Shown here in pieces: positions 27,325 to 35,483 of a stretch of DNA of 52,563 nt. The notes below the pieces were generated by a model. That model saw only the letters and a list, made by a program, of their open reading frames with translations, was not told where the DNA came from and ran no database searches. A program made the translations under genes and the position numbers. Position 1 is the first letter of the stretch, and every line of letters begins with the position of its first letter. This stretch comes from Syntrophobacteraceae bacterium (GTDB taxonomy: Bacteria > Desulfobacterota > Syntrophobacteria > Syntrophobacterales > Syntrophobacteraceae): contig JALOOX010000002.1 of the NCBI GenBank assembly GCA_025454175.1, forward strand, positions 1-52,563, read 5' to 3'.

Positions 27325-29247
27325 ATGACAGGACCGGTTTTCAGATTTTTCCTTGTGAGCTGCATGCTCTTGACTGCCAGTTGCGCTTCTGGTCCCGCGC
27401 GGCAGCCCGTGCAAAGCGCGGGATCGGCCCTCACCAAGACGGTTCCCGCGGAGGCCGAGGTCTTGTGGCGCAAGGCCGAGCAGGACCAGAATGCGGGGAA
27501 CCTCAAAGGAGCCATTTCGACCTTCGAAGGTCTGGCTCAGGCCTATCCCAACAATGTGATCGCCGCCAGGTCGCTCCACCGCCTTGGGCGGATCCACATC
27601 GAGAACGGGCAGGGCAAGCGGGCGCTCCAGTACCTCGATTACCTGCTTTACACCTATCCCCATTGGGACGGGGCTCCCGGCGCCCGGGTGGATCAGCTGA
27701 AGGCCTGGTGGATGGAGGGTCGCAAGCGGCAGGTCTTGAGGGAAGCGGTGCCGCTTTGGGAGGCCTCTTCCGGAGACCAGAATACGCAGCTCGAACTGGC
27801 CGTGTTCATGGTCGATGCCTACAGAAGCCAGGGTGAGAAGGAAACGGCTTTCGAGTGGATCATGGCTGCATTCACGGTTGCCAGGGCTCCCGAGGAGCAG
27901 AGGCCGCTGACCCAGGCGGCCATGGCGCTGCTCGGAGATATGAATGAGGCTGAGGTCCGAAAGCTTTATCAGAAGAACGTCACGGAGCTCATGCGGGTCT
28001 TCCTGGATTTTCGGCTGACACAGATCGAGGCTTCCAAATTGCCCAGGGAGGCCGCCATGGAGCGTTACCGGGCACTTCTGACCCAGAATCCTTCACATCC
28101 CCTCGCCCCAGAGATCCAGGCCGCCATGCTGGGGGTTTCTCCCGGCGAGAAGGTCGCGGCGGTCAACCCCAATAAGGTTGGCTGCCTGGTTCCCCTCAAC
28201 GGCCCCCATGAGAAATTTGGACGCATGGTGCTGCGGGGACTCGACATGGCTCTGGCCGAGTGGAACGAAAAAAATGCGGGACAACCCGTGACCCTGGTGG
28301 CCAAGGATGTGCCCAACGATGCCGCTCAGGCCGCCAAGGCTTTCGAATCGTTGATAAAAGAGGAGTCGGTCCTGGGAGTCATCGGTCCCCTCGGGAGTCA
28401 GCCGACCAAGGCCGTGGCGCCTTTGGCGGAGCGATGGGGGGTGCCGCTCCTGACGCTCACCCAGAAGGAAGATGGCGTCGCGTCAAGTCCTTATGTCGTC
28501 AATGTTTTTCTGGACAACCGCGATCTCGTTCGGGCGGTCGTGCGCCACAGCCGCCAGAAGCTCAACCTGACGCGTTTCGCAGCTCTCTATCCGGATGACC
28601 GCTACGGGCAGCAGCTGTCGAAAATCTTTGCCGAGATCGTCAAGGAGGAGGGGGGGAGTCTCCTGGCCAGCGTGGCTTACAAAGGCATGACCACGGACTT
28701 CCAGGAGCCGATTCAGAAGCTGCTGAGCGTGGCGAGGCAGAACATCCCTCCGACGGGGGACGATTCGACGCCCTTCGAGGCGCTCTTCATTCCCGATCAG
28801 GTGCAGGCTGTTTCCCTCATTGCGCCTCAGCTGCCTTACCACAATGTGGTCGGCCCCACCCTGCTGGGCACGAACCTGTGGGGTGAGGGGCCCCTGGTGG
28901 AAATCGGCGGGACCTACGTGGAGCACGCGGTTTTTGCCACGCCGTTCCATCCCGAGGCAGGCTCTCCGCGCTTGCGGGCTTTCAGTGAAAGGTATGAAGG
29001 CCTGTACAAGTCCCCACCGTCATACCTCGAGGCTCAGGCCTATGACGCCATGATGCTGTTCCTGCAGGCGCGCTCGGCCCTCAGGGGAAGAGCCGTGGAG
29101 CGCGTCTCTCTGCTTCAGGGCCTTCGCCAGATTCGGAATTTCGAGGGAGTGGCCGGGACCTACGGATTCACCCCCGCCGGTGAGCTGAGCCGGAGTTACA
29201 TGGTGCTGCAGGTGGCCAACGGGCAGCTGGTGAAAGTGGGGCCGTGA
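27325..29247 (+). CDS. Periplasmic-binding-fold lipoprotein with TPR region (LpoA/LppC-like)
   Basis: A 640-residue predicted lipoprotein: hydrophobic leader followed by the lipobox LTASC. Residues about 45-260 hold TPR-like helices (AEQDQNAGNLKGAISTFEGL, LHRLGRIHIENGQGKRALQY). Residues about 285-640 form a type I periplasmic-binding fold of the leucine/branched-chain kind (GCLVPLNGPHEKFGRMVLRG, VIGPLGSQPTKAVAPLAER, DDRYGQQLSKIFAEIV). The same order is found in LpoA, the outer-membrane activator of PBP1a, and in proteins annotated as penicillin-binding-protein activators. A solute-sensing role is possible instead. Monocistronic between the dnaK hairpin and the fmdB promoter. Confidence 0.75.
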   Translation: MTGPVFRFFLVSCMLLTASCASGPARQPVQSAGSALTKTVPAEAEVLWRKAEQDQNAGNLKGAISTFEGLAQAYPNNVIAARSLHRLGRIHIENGQGKRALQYLDYLLYTYPHWDGAPGARVDQLKAWWMEGRKRQVLREAVPLWEASSGDQNTQLELAVFMVDAYRSQGEKETAFEWIMAAFTVARAPEEQRPLTQAAMALLGDMNEAEVRKLYQKNVTELMRVFLDFRLTQIEASKLPREAAMERYRALLTQNPSHPLAPEIQAAMLGVSPGEKVAAVNPNKVGCLVPLNGPHEKFGRMVLRGLDMALAEWNEKNAGQPVTLVAKDVPNDAAQAAKAFESLIKEESVLGVIGPLGSQPTKAVAPLAERWGVPLLTLTQKEDGVASSPYVVNVFLDNRDLVRAVVRHSRQKLNLTRFAALYPDDRYGQQLSKIFAEIVKEEGGSLLASVAYKGMTTDFQEPIQKLLSVARQNIPPTGDDSTPFEALFIPDQVQAVSLIAPQLPYHNVVGPTLLGTNLWGEGPLVEIGGTYVEHAVFATPFHPEAGSPRLRAFSERYEGLYKSPPSYLEAQAYDAMMLFLQARSALRGRAVERVSLLQGLRQIRNFEGVAGTYGFTPAGELSRSYMVLQVANGQLVKVGP

Positions 29248-29339
29248 CCTTGTGGTCAGGAGACCGCGGAAGGAGGCGGCTTGATTCATTAAACCCGATC
29301 GGATGCCCTGTCGATCCATGGGGTGACGACACACCCGTC

Positions 29340-29367
29340 TTGACATTGAAGGTGACGACTTTATAAT
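29340..29367 (+). promoter_or_regulatory. Consensus sigma-70 promoter of fmdB
   Basis: TTGACA and TATAAT, both perfect, separated by 16 bases; predicted start near 29374, about 70 bases before the fmdB ATG. It is the best-matching promoter in the window and implies strong constitutive expression. Confidence 0.85.
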
Positions 29368-29441
29368 GGTTTCAGCTCCCGAGGGGGCCATGAAAAGACT
29401 CCACGCTGATTGAGTTGCTGCTTGAACAGGAGGTTTTCGAA

Positions 29442-29726
29442 ATGCCAATCTATGAGTATGAATGTTTGAAGTGTGGGAAGACAGCGGAAGCCATTCAGAA
29501 GTTCTCGGATCCTCCTCTTGCCGAATGCTGTCACTGCAAGGGGGAGGTCCGCAAGCTGATTTCCATGAGCACTTTCCACCTCAAAGGCTCGGGTTGGTAC
29601 GTGACCGATTACTCCGGCAAGAATCAGGGTGCGAGCTCAACCAAGAGCGGAGAATCGAAGTCTTCTGAAAAGACGGAGGCCAAGAGCACTGCGAGCGACA
29701 GCCCGGCGCCTGCATCGGGTGAATAG
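29442..29726 (+). CDS. FmdB-family zinc-ribbon protein
   Basis: A 94-residue protein: MPIYEYECLKCG at the start, with Cys pairs C-x-x-C (about residues 8-11) and C-C-H-C (about 32-35) forming the putative regulatory zinc ribbon of the FmdB family, then a Ser/Lys/Glu-rich low-complexity tail. The FRGSGWYVTDYSGK-like segment here reads LKGSGWYVTDYSGK, also typical. The function of the family is not established. The ATG at 29442 has AGGAGG upstream. It has its own strong promoter and is followed by a probable structured 3' region and terminator. Confidence 0.88.
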   Translation: MPIYEYECLKCGKTAEAIQKFSDPPLAECCHCKGEVRKLISMSTFHLKGSGWYVTDYSGKNQGASSTKSGESKSSEKTEAKSTASDSPAPASGE

Positions 29727-29841
29727 AGCTGCCAAGGTTCTTGCGGATGCCGGTGGTCGCGGAGATTAGCTGCGGTGCCGAGGTAGGCCGGGTGCAGCCA
29801 GACCTCTGATCAATCAATGGATGGATATAAGCCAGGATTCG
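29727..29841 (+). other. Possible structured untranslated RNA after fmdB
   Basis: The 115 bases between the fmdB stop and the terminator hold no frame. They contain a potential long hairpin (GGAG..GCTGC / GCAGC..CTCT around 29760-29815) rich in GG and CC blocks. I compared it by eye with RNase P RNA, tmRNA, 6S, SRP RNA and common riboswitch signatures and found no match. It could be a 3' UTR or a small RNA released from it. Confidence 0.3.
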
Positions 29842-29866
29842 GCGGGCGGAATGCCCGCTTTTTTTT
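29842..29866 (+). terminator. Intrinsic terminator of the fmdB transcript
   Basis: GCGGGC, loop GGAAT, GCCCGC followed by eight T: a textbook intrinsic terminator on the plus strand. Confidence 0.9.
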
Positions 29867-29899
29867 ATTGCCGTCCACGGCCCGGCCGCCATCGATCCT

Positions 29900-30038
29900 C
29901 TAGGAGGTTGTCCGAGAACACCTTTTTGTCATTTCGAACGGAACGTAGCGAAGAGAGAAATCTCGAAAAGTCGAGGTGTTACTGCGAGCGAGATTTCTCG
30001 CTATCGCTCGAAATGACAGTTCTCGGACAGCCTCCTAG
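29900..30038. mobile_element. 139-bp palindromic MITE-like repeat
   Basis: The ends are 20-bp inverted repeats with one mismatch (29900-29919 and 30019-30038), beginning CTAGGAGG and ending CCTCCTAG. Inside are further inverted arms: TGTCATTTCGA (29927-29937) with TCGAAATGACA (30008-30018), and AGATTTCTC-type arms nearer the centre. The whole element can fold into one long hairpin and codes for nothing. A CCT trinucleotide directly flanks both ends and could be a target duplication. A 17-base piece of it recurs at 15427. It separates the fmdB terminator from cobO. Confidence 0.75.
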
Positions 30039-30106
30039 CCTCAACACTCGGAGCCTGTTCCCAGATCCCGTCTGAGGTTCGATGCTCCGGCCTTGCGGAT
30101 TCTGCC

Positions 30107-30628
30107 ATGTCCAAGGGATTGCTGATCGTATTCACGGGCAATGGGAAAGGGAAGACCACCGCGGCGCTGGGAATGGCTGTTCGTGCTGCCGGCCACTCCA
30201 TGCGAACCCTCATCCTTCAGTTCATCAAGGGAGCCTGGAACTATGGTGAGCTGGAGGCTCTAAAACGCTTCGGCGAGATTGAGATCAGGCCGCTCGGCAC
30301 CGGATTCACCTGGAAGAAGGAGAATCTGGACGAAGATCGCCGGTTGGCCGGCGTTGGCTGGAAGCTCGCCGCTGAAGTGATTGAACGGGGCGATTATGAT
30401 ATAGTGGTTCTTGACGAGCTGAACCTTGTGCTCGCCTATGGCCTTCTCCCCGTGGCCGAGGTTCTGGACACGCTCGGGCGCAGATCTCAAAGCCTTCACG
30501 TGGTCATAACTGGCAGGAGTGCTCCGGAGGAGCTGCTGGCCGCCGCGGATCTGGTTACGGAAATGCGTGAGGTCAAGCACCCTTATCGCGAACAGTCCAT
30601 TCGGGCGCAGAAGGGAATCGAATTCTGA
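30107..30628 (+). CDS. cobO: Cob(I)alamin adenosyltransferase (CobO/BtuR type)
   Basis: A 173-residue CobA/CobO/BtuR-type corrinoid adenosyltransferase that attaches the 5'-deoxyadenosyl group to cobalt. The P-loop variant GNGKGKTTAALG (residues 11-22), GTGFTW, the Walker-B-like YDIVVLDELN and the VITGR segment are all family features, as is the full length. It starts the cobO-glycosylase-kinase-uspA gene string. No cobalamin riboswitch box was seen upstream; the MITE-like repeat ends 68 bases before the ATG. Confidence 0.94.
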   Translation: MSKGLLIVFTGNGKGKTTAALGMAVRAAGHSMRTLILQFIKGAWNYGELEALKRFGEIEIRPLGTGFTWKKENLDEDRRLAGVGWKLAAEVIERGDYDIVVLDELNLVLAYGLLPVAEVLDTLGRRSQSLHVVITGRSAPEELLAAADLVTEMREVKHPYREQSIRAQKGIEF

Positions 30629-30636
30629 GCTCAGCC

Positions 30637-31215
30637 ATGCCAAAAACCGACCTGTTGCGGAAGCTTTATGCGCGCGTGTGCGATGACCCCTTTTGGAAGC
30701 GGCCGGACATGGGAGCGGTATTCGTTCCGGGCTTGGGCTCGCTGGAGGACCAGGGATTGGTATTGCTTGGGGAAGCTCCCGGAGCGGATGAGGAGAGGGT
30801 CCGTCAGCCGTTCGTGGGTGCCGCGGGCAGGAACCTGACGCAGCTGCTCCACGAGATCGGTTTGACAAGGGAGGATGTGTACATTACTAATCTAGTCAAG
30901 TTCCGCCCCGTCAACCGGAGGGGAGCAAACCGGAGCCCGCGCATCGGCGAGCAGCAGCATGCGGTGCCGTTTCTCATGGAAGAGCTGAGAATCCTTGGCC
31001 CCCGCTTGGTGGTGTGCCTCGGGCTTCCGGCGTCCAGGGCCATCCTCGGAGGCTCCGGGGTCAAAATGAATGAGGTCAACGGAAAGTCATTCCATCGTCA
31101 CCATTTTCTGACGATGGTCACCTATCATCCTTCACCGCTGAACACCTGTAACCCAGCCAGGCGGGAAGCATTGCATTCGGCTTTCTCGCGGATCAGGGAT
31201 TTTTTGGAGCGTTGA
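30637..31215 (+). CDS. Uracil-DNA glycosylase superfamily protein lacking Fe-S cysteines
   Basis: A 192-residue protein with the family 4/5-like motifs GEAPGADEE and QPFVGAAGRNL, the TNLVKFRP segment and the late TYHPSPL motif, so it should bind DNA and excise uracil-like bases. Family 4 enzymes carry a 4Fe-4S cluster held by a Cys-x-x-Cys near the N-terminus and two later cysteines. Here the N-terminus has only one Cys (RVCDDPF), and the KCRPP position reads KFRPV, so the cluster sites are missing. It follows cobO by 8 bases and precedes the kinase-like gene by 44. Confidence 0.8.
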   Translation: MPKTDLLRKLYARVCDDPFWKRPDMGAVFVPGLGSLEDQGLVLLGEAPGADEERVRQPFVGAAGRNLTQLLHEIGLTREDVYITNLVKFRPVNRRGANRSPRIGEQQHAVPFLMEELRILGPRLVVCLGLPASRAILGGSGVKMNEVNGKSFHRHHFLTMVTYHPSPLNTCNPARREALHSAFSRIRDFLER

Positions 31216-31259
31216 CGCTCCCACGAAAGCCCTCCACGTGGCGCAAGGGATGCCGGACC

Positions 31260-32231
31260 ATGACCGAGACGGAGCTCAGGGAAAAAGTAGCGGGGTACAC
31301 GAGATTCCCTCCTCGTGGGAAGCTCAATATCTATTCAGACACGACGGAGTTCATGTCCATACAATCCGGCGACATCCTTGAACTGGGAGGGGTCTACTAC
31401 CTGGTGAGGGGCGAGGAGGTTGAAGGTCGCTTCGGGCTGGACGGTGAGCCCAAGTACTGGGTCAAGCGGGTCATTGATCTGGAAGACGGCTGTTCCAAGA
31501 TCATCAAGCTCGTTTTTCATGAGAAATTTCTGATGCAGCTGGGCAGTCTGCAGATCGAGTGTTTTCGAAGCCCGGTGAAGGAGGCCCGGATCCTCGACAA
31601 GGTGCGCGGCGACCTGCGATTCATGCAAGGAATCAATATACTCGACTCGTCGGGAAACCAGGTCAGGATCATCGATCGCATCCAGGGGGATCGCTATTAC
31701 GATCAGATCCATAATCTTCAGATGGACCATGAGACCTACTTCCACGAACGGTTCCCCGCGATTTTCGACAATGTCGTCGGGTGTATCGCGGCCATCAACC
31801 GTTTACACGAGATGGGAGAGCTGCATGGCGACATCCGGAACGATCATATCCTGATCGAGCGAGAGAGCGGGAAGTACCGGTGGATCGATTTCGACTACAC
31901 GTATGACTGGGCCGAAAATCCATATGGTGTTGATCTTTATGGTCTGGGCAACATCCTGTTGTTCACCACGGGCAAGGGCTTTCACAACCTGCCTGACCTG
32001 ACGGCCTGCGGGCCCGAGGGCATGAAGATGCGATCCTGCCTGGAGCCTGCTGATATGTCATTGTTTTTCAAGTATCGCATCGCGAACCTGCGGAAGCTCT
32101 TTCCCTACATTCCGGATTCCTTGAACTATGTTCTGCTCCATTTCAGCCAGGGGGCCAGGGTCTTTTACGAGCACACGGACGAGCTGCTCCAGGATCTCAG
32201 GGCGTGCCGGCCGGACATCACGTCAGACTGA
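31260..32231 (+). CDS. Protein-kinase-like protein, paired with UspA
   Basis: A 323-residue protein with a kinase-like core: a possible beta-3 lysine in YWVKRVIDL (about residue 69), the catalytic-loop-like HGDIRNDHILIE (His189, Asp191) and WIDFDYTYDW in the DFG position. Asn of the HRDxxxxN motif is replaced by His196 and DFG reads DFD, so activity is uncertain. The first ~150 residues contain beta-rich sequence I do not recognise. ATG 31260 has AAGGGA upstream; a longer frame overlaps the glycosylase. UspA follows 55 bases later, which suggests a functional pair. Confidence 0.65.
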   Translation: MTETELREKVAGYTRFPPRGKLNIYSDTTEFMSIQSGDILELGGVYYLVRGEEVEGRFGLDGEPKYWVKRVIDLEDGCSKIIKLVFHEKFLMQLGSLQIECFRSPVKEARILDKVRGDLRFMQGINILDSSGNQVRIIDRIQGDRYYDQIHNLQMDHETYFHERFPAIFDNVVGCIAAINRLHEMGELHGDIRNDHILIERESGKYRWIDFDYTYDWAENPYGVDLYGLGNILLFTTGKGFHNLPDLTACGPEGMKMRSCLEPADMSLFFKYRIANLRKLFPYIPDSLNYVLLHFSQGARVFYEHTDELLQDLRACRPDITSD

Positions 32232-32286
32232 GGCGCTGATCTCCGGGCCGTCGGGGAGCTACTGAACCGGGGCAGGGGAGGTGACG

Positions 32287-32760
32287 ATGAAAGAGATGAC
32301 TGGAAGTCCCGGGAACAAGGTCCTGATCGCCGTGGATCTGTCCGAGAATTCGCTCAAGGCCGTGGATTATGTAGGGGGGATGCTGCGTTGCCACGAGCTG
32401 GCGGAGATCACCCTGCTCACGGTGATCAAGGAGCCGTCCGCCGACATCGTGCCCGAGGAGGCCGAGAGAGCCAGGATGGTCGATGAAGCTCGGAGCGAGA
32501 CCCTGGCGCTCATGGAACAGGCTGGCTCCAGGCTAACCGCGCTTGGGATCGCCGAGAAGCACATTCGAATCAAGATCCAGGTCTGTCGGAAGCCCATGAG
32601 CATTTCTGATCTCATCCTGCATGAGCAGCAGGAGGGGGGATATGGAACTCTGGTGGTGGGCCGGAGGGGCGTCAGCAAAAAGGAGGAGTTCCTTTTCGGC
32701 AGCGTGTCGAGCAGGGTCGTGAGGGACGCAAAGCACTGCGCGGTGTGGGTGATCGAGTAG
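32287..32760 (+). CDS. Universal stress protein (UspA family, ATP-binding type)
   Basis: A 157-residue single-domain UspA protein. The N-terminal strand VLIAVDLSENSLKAVDYV and the C-terminal motif G-R-R-G followed by nine residues and GSVSS (GRRGVSKKEEFLFGS) match the ATP-binding class. GGAGG precedes the ATG at 32287; a GTG six bases earlier is part of the ribosome site. Last gene of the cobO string, directly after the kinase-like gene. Confidence 0.9.
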   Translation: MKEMTGSPGNKVLIAVDLSENSLKAVDYVGGMLRCHELAEITLLTVIKEPSADIVPEEAERARMVDEARSETLALMEQAGSRLTALGIAEKHIRIKIQVCRKPMSISDLILHEQQEGGYGTLVVGRRGVSKKEEFLFGSVSSRVVRDAKHCAVWVIE

Positions 32761-32774
32761 GAAGTGCTCCGAAA

Positions 32775-32804
32775 GGTTTGGAGTTTAAGGTTTAAGGTTT
32801 CAAG
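32775..32804. repeat. Short AGGTTT-type repeat after uspA
   Basis: GGTTTGGAGTTTAAGG followed by TTTAAGG and TTTCAAG: a few degenerate 7-base units in the gap between convergent genes. I see no terminator in 32761-32924. Confidence 0.4.
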
Positions 32805-32924
32805 ATGAAAACCAGCCGTCGCGAGCCGCTTTTCGTCGCTTAGGGTGGCCCGGGGAGGCTATGTCACGGGGGGAGGGATTCGGCCTGCCGGCGGGACGGC
32901 TCTCGTGGGTTCATGCGGCTCCCA

Positions 32925-33113
32925 TCATCCCGACTTGGCGCCCTCGAGGATTTTTCGAATCCTTTCCTGTTCAGATTTTGCCTGCCGAAGCTCGCGGTCG
33001 AGCACTGCTCGACCGGCCTGGTCATGGGGTGGAAGCTCCTGGATCTTTCTTTCCAGTGCTTCCACCTCCCTCATGATGTTGTAAAGCTCGAGAGCAATGA
33101 GTCGAATGCTCAT
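32925..33113 (-). CDS. Small coiled-coil protein of unknown function
   Basis: A 62-residue charged protein predicted by eye to be almost entirely helical: LYNIMREVEALERKIQEL, a Pro-Pro break, then VLDRELRQAKSEQERIRKIL. Two heptad stretches suggest a short helical hairpin. An ATG with AGGGA about 12 bases upstream starts it. It lies 75 bases after the SLT transglycosylase on the same strand. I do not recognise the family. Confidence 0.55.
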   Translation of the reverse strand: MSIRLIALELYNIMREVEALERKIQELPPHDQAGRAVLDRELRQAKSEQERIRKILEGAKSG

Positions 33114-33188
33114 GTCCGGAAGTGATCCCTTGAGCGTTGTGGGCTTTGGTTATCCCGCGGGGCGATGCGTTTTTAACCGGCCTTGCTC

Positions 33189-34247
33189 TTACTTCCGGAC
33201 GTAATCCCTGTATGCCAGGCTGAAACGGTCATGGGCGCCTCGGGGAATGCGCAGGGTGTATTCCGAGCCTGGAGGAATGGATCCTTTGCGCAAGGAGGGA
33301 TTCAAATCCCTCAAGTCGGAGGCCGGGACCTGAATCCATCTTGCCACTTCGTCCAGCTTCAGCGGCTTGCTGACCTGGATGGGCTCGAAATCGAGCACAT
33401 CGAAGATCCCGGGTCGGTTGAAGCCGTGGTTTTCCAGATCGCGGGCGATCTGAATGGCTGCCAGCACCTTCGGGACGTACTGGCGTGTTGTCCGTGAGAA
33501 GGCCTTGCGGCTGTAAAGGGTCCAGAAGTCTTGCGATCCATGGCGTTGAATGGATCTGGCCACCGTTCCATCGCCGGCGTTGTAGGCTGCCAGGGCCAGA
33601 GGCCATGAATCAAACTTTCTGTAAAGCTTGTTGAGGTATCGAGCCGCCGCGCGCGTGGACTTTATGGGGTCGACCCGTTCATCAACCCATGCGTCCACTC
33701 TGAGTCCCAGGGATCGTGCCGTGGAGGAGAGCAGCTGCCAATACCCGCCAGCGCCACGGTAAGAGGCTCTTCCCTTGAAGCGGCTCTCCACCAGAGCCAC
33801 ATAGACCAGCTCCTCGGGAACTCCCTCCGATCGGAAGATCTCCTCCATGACGGGAACGTACAACCACGAGCGGTCCAGAGCTTCCAGGAATGTTCTTCGG
33901 TCTCCATCCTTGTAGTGTTTGATGTAGCGGTTGATTGCTGGATGATTCGGAATAGGAATTGTCATCCTGTTGCTCGATACTCCAGCAGGGGAAGCATGAG
34001 AAAGCGCAGGGGTTGGGGTAAAGCTTGCCATCTGCAGAGGCATGCTCCGGTGCGCCTCCCGGGAATGCAGGAACCCGATGGAGAGATCGCTCCAGATGCT
34101 ACCGATGGGATCGGTTTTTGACTCTGCCTGACTGGTGAGTAAAACGGAGAGGAAAAAGAACAAAAGTGTGGCGCGATGGCAGGTGCGCCATGGGTTGGTG
34201 GTTGCTTCCCCCAGCTGGTGCCTCCAGAGTCTGGAAACAGGCGCCAT
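33189..34247 (-). CDS. Lytic transglycosylase, SLT domain with LysM-like tail
   Basis: A 352-residue MltD-like murein transglycosylase. A hydrophobic export segment (LLFFFLSVLLTSQA) follows a long basic n-region. The SLT domain has the catalytic Glu in VALVESRFK, then GAGGYWQLLSSTAR, DPIKSTRAAARYLNKLY and ALAAYNAGDG. The C-terminal ~55 residues (LDEVARWIQVPASDLRDLNPSL.., GSEYTLRIP) look like one LysM-type peptidoglycan-binding unit. ATG 34247 is chosen because AAGGAGA lies 7 bases upstream; the frame is open to 34316. Transcribed from the promoter at 34326-34354. Confidence 0.87.
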   Translation of the reverse strand: MAPVSRLWRHQLGEATTNPWRTCHRATLLFFFLSVLLTSQAESKTDPIGSIWSDLSIGFLHSREAHRSMPLQMASFTPTPALSHASPAGVSSNRMTIPIPNHPAINRYIKHYKDGDRRTFLEALDRSWLYVPVMEEIFRSEGVPEELVYVALVESRFKGRASYRGAGGYWQLLSSTARSLGLRVDAWVDERVDPIKSTRAAARYLNKLYRKFDSWPLALAAYNAGDGTVARSIQRHGSQDFWTLYSRKAFSRTTRQYVPKVLAAIQIARDLENHGFNRPGIFDVLDFEPIQVSKPLKLDEVARWIQVPASDLRDLNPSLRKGSIPPGSEYTLRIPRGAHDRFSLAYRDYVRK

Positions 34248-34325
34248 ACTGGTTCTCCTTATCTTGTCAAAGAAATTCAACATCGCCCTCGCGGTGTAAC
34301 CGTAAGAGTTGGTCAATTGGTCGCT

Positions 34326-34354
34326 CTTCTAACAGCTTGATCACTGGATTGACA
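34326..34354 (-). promoter_or_regulatory. Probable promoter of the SLT transglycosylase gene
   Basis: Minus-strand TTGTCA (34354-34349), 17 bases, TTAGAA (34331-34326), about 75 bases before the chosen ATG. Confidence 0.4.
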
Positions 34355-34981
34355 AATGCGGTAATCGGGGTTTATCCCCGGTTAGATGGAATTATCTGGC
34401 GTATTGCGGAATCTTCGGAACCTCAGAAATCCATGTGAGCTCATATGTGAATATTTAGACAAAAAGGGCTGATGCAGGGCATAGATGGCCGAATTCTGAA
34501 GGTTTTTTTTCTTTGCAGATTTCTAAGTCCATCTAGGGGTGATGGCAGATGGCGATCACGTTGTTTTAAATTTTCTTATCGCTTTTTAGCGTTTTTCACA
34601 TGATTCCATGGGAGATGACAATTCATTTCATTCAAGGATAGGGTAAAGTTTTGTACAAAAAAGTGCTTTTCTGCCGTTGCAGCCCTGCCCCGAATGCGGT
34701 GCCGATCCAGGTGGGGCGTCGAGAACGCTCCACCTGCCACCTCTCCCATGCATTTCGCTTCCTGAATGACATCGGTCGAGCTTCCACCCTTCATCTTTGG
34801 CCGAGAATGACCGAATTATGCTTTATTCGAGGCACCGCATCGTCTCCATGCCCCGGGGGCAGGGGATGCATGGATTCGGTATTTCCTCAAACCTGCACGG
34901 ACTTATGCGGCGAACGGGTCGATCATTTTCTGGAATGGCATCGCCTGCATGGCGAGCCGAACGCAACGGGAGTTGAGTCAT
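34355..34981. other. AT-rich gap without a recognisable gene
   Basis: About 630 bases between the divergent transglycosylase and PilZ genes. 34440-34680 is clearly more AT-rich than the rest of the window and has a run of eight T at about 34504. A frame from 34651 to 34989 is open but begins at TTG without a ribosome site, has unusual composition and runs into the PilZ start, so I do not call it. The region could hold PilZ regulatory sites or be a scar of a lost gene. Confidence 0.4.
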
Positions 34982-35359
34982 ATGGATGAAAGACGGAATT
35001 TCACGCGGGTTTTGTTTCGTGGCGAGGCGGAGATCCGCTGGGAGGATAAAGTGGTGCGGGGAGAACTGAATAACCTGAGCCTCAGGGGCATGCTGGTCGC
35101 GAGCCCCGAACCCTGCTCCCCTGGAACACCTGTCGGGGTCCAGATTCAGCTGACGGGGTCCACGTCCGAGGTCTTCATCCGGCTCGTCGGGAAGGTGGTC
35201 CGCCGGCAGGGGGCGGAGCTTGCCGTTGAGTTCACCGGCATGGACCTGGATTCATTCATCCTCATGAAGAACGTGATCGTCTACAACAGCGACAGCGAAG
35301 ATAAGGTGATCGAGGAATTCAACAGCTACATGAAGCTAAGGGCGCACCATGAGAACTGA
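34982..35359 (+). CDS. PilZ-domain protein (c-di-GMP binding)
   Basis: A 125-residue protein made of a single PilZ domain. Both parts of the c-di-GMP motif are present: R-x-x-x-R near the N-terminus (RRNFTRVLFRGEA) and N-x-S-x-x-G (LNNLSLRGMLV). Likely a soluble c-di-GMP adaptor acting on motility, envelope or exopolysaccharide; target unknown. ATG 34982 follows GGGAG. It stands alone, convergent with the M42 peptidase gene. Confidence 0.88.
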   Translation: MDERRNFTRVLFRGEAEIRWEDKVVRGELNNLSLRGMLVASPEPCSPGTPVGVQIQLTGSTSEVFIRLVGKVVRRQGAELAVEFTGMDLDSFILMKNVIVYNSDSEDKVIEEFNSYMKLRAHHEN

Positions 35360-35483
35360 AATTCTCCATCTGGAGCAGGCGTTCCGTCGAACCTGTCCCA
35401 GGCCCCGAAGCACTCGATCGGGTGTGCTTTTCATCTCCAGTCGACGAGCTCCTGGAAAGACGCCGCACCTGTGTCTCAGCCCG

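Noticed and set aside
29900..30038. A bidirectional terminator
   Set aside because: The structure is 139 bp long with nested arms and no T-run at the ends, and a complete terminator already lies at 29842-29866.
29727..30106. A cobalamin riboswitch before cobO, or RNase P RNA, tmRNA, 6S or SRP RNA after fmdB
   Set aside because: No B12 box or other signature sequence of these RNAs was seen; the terminator and the palindromic repeat separate the region from cobO.
34651..34989. A 112-codon frame before the PilZ gene
   Set aside because: TTG start without a ribosome site, atypical composition, overlap with the PilZ start and no recognisable domain.
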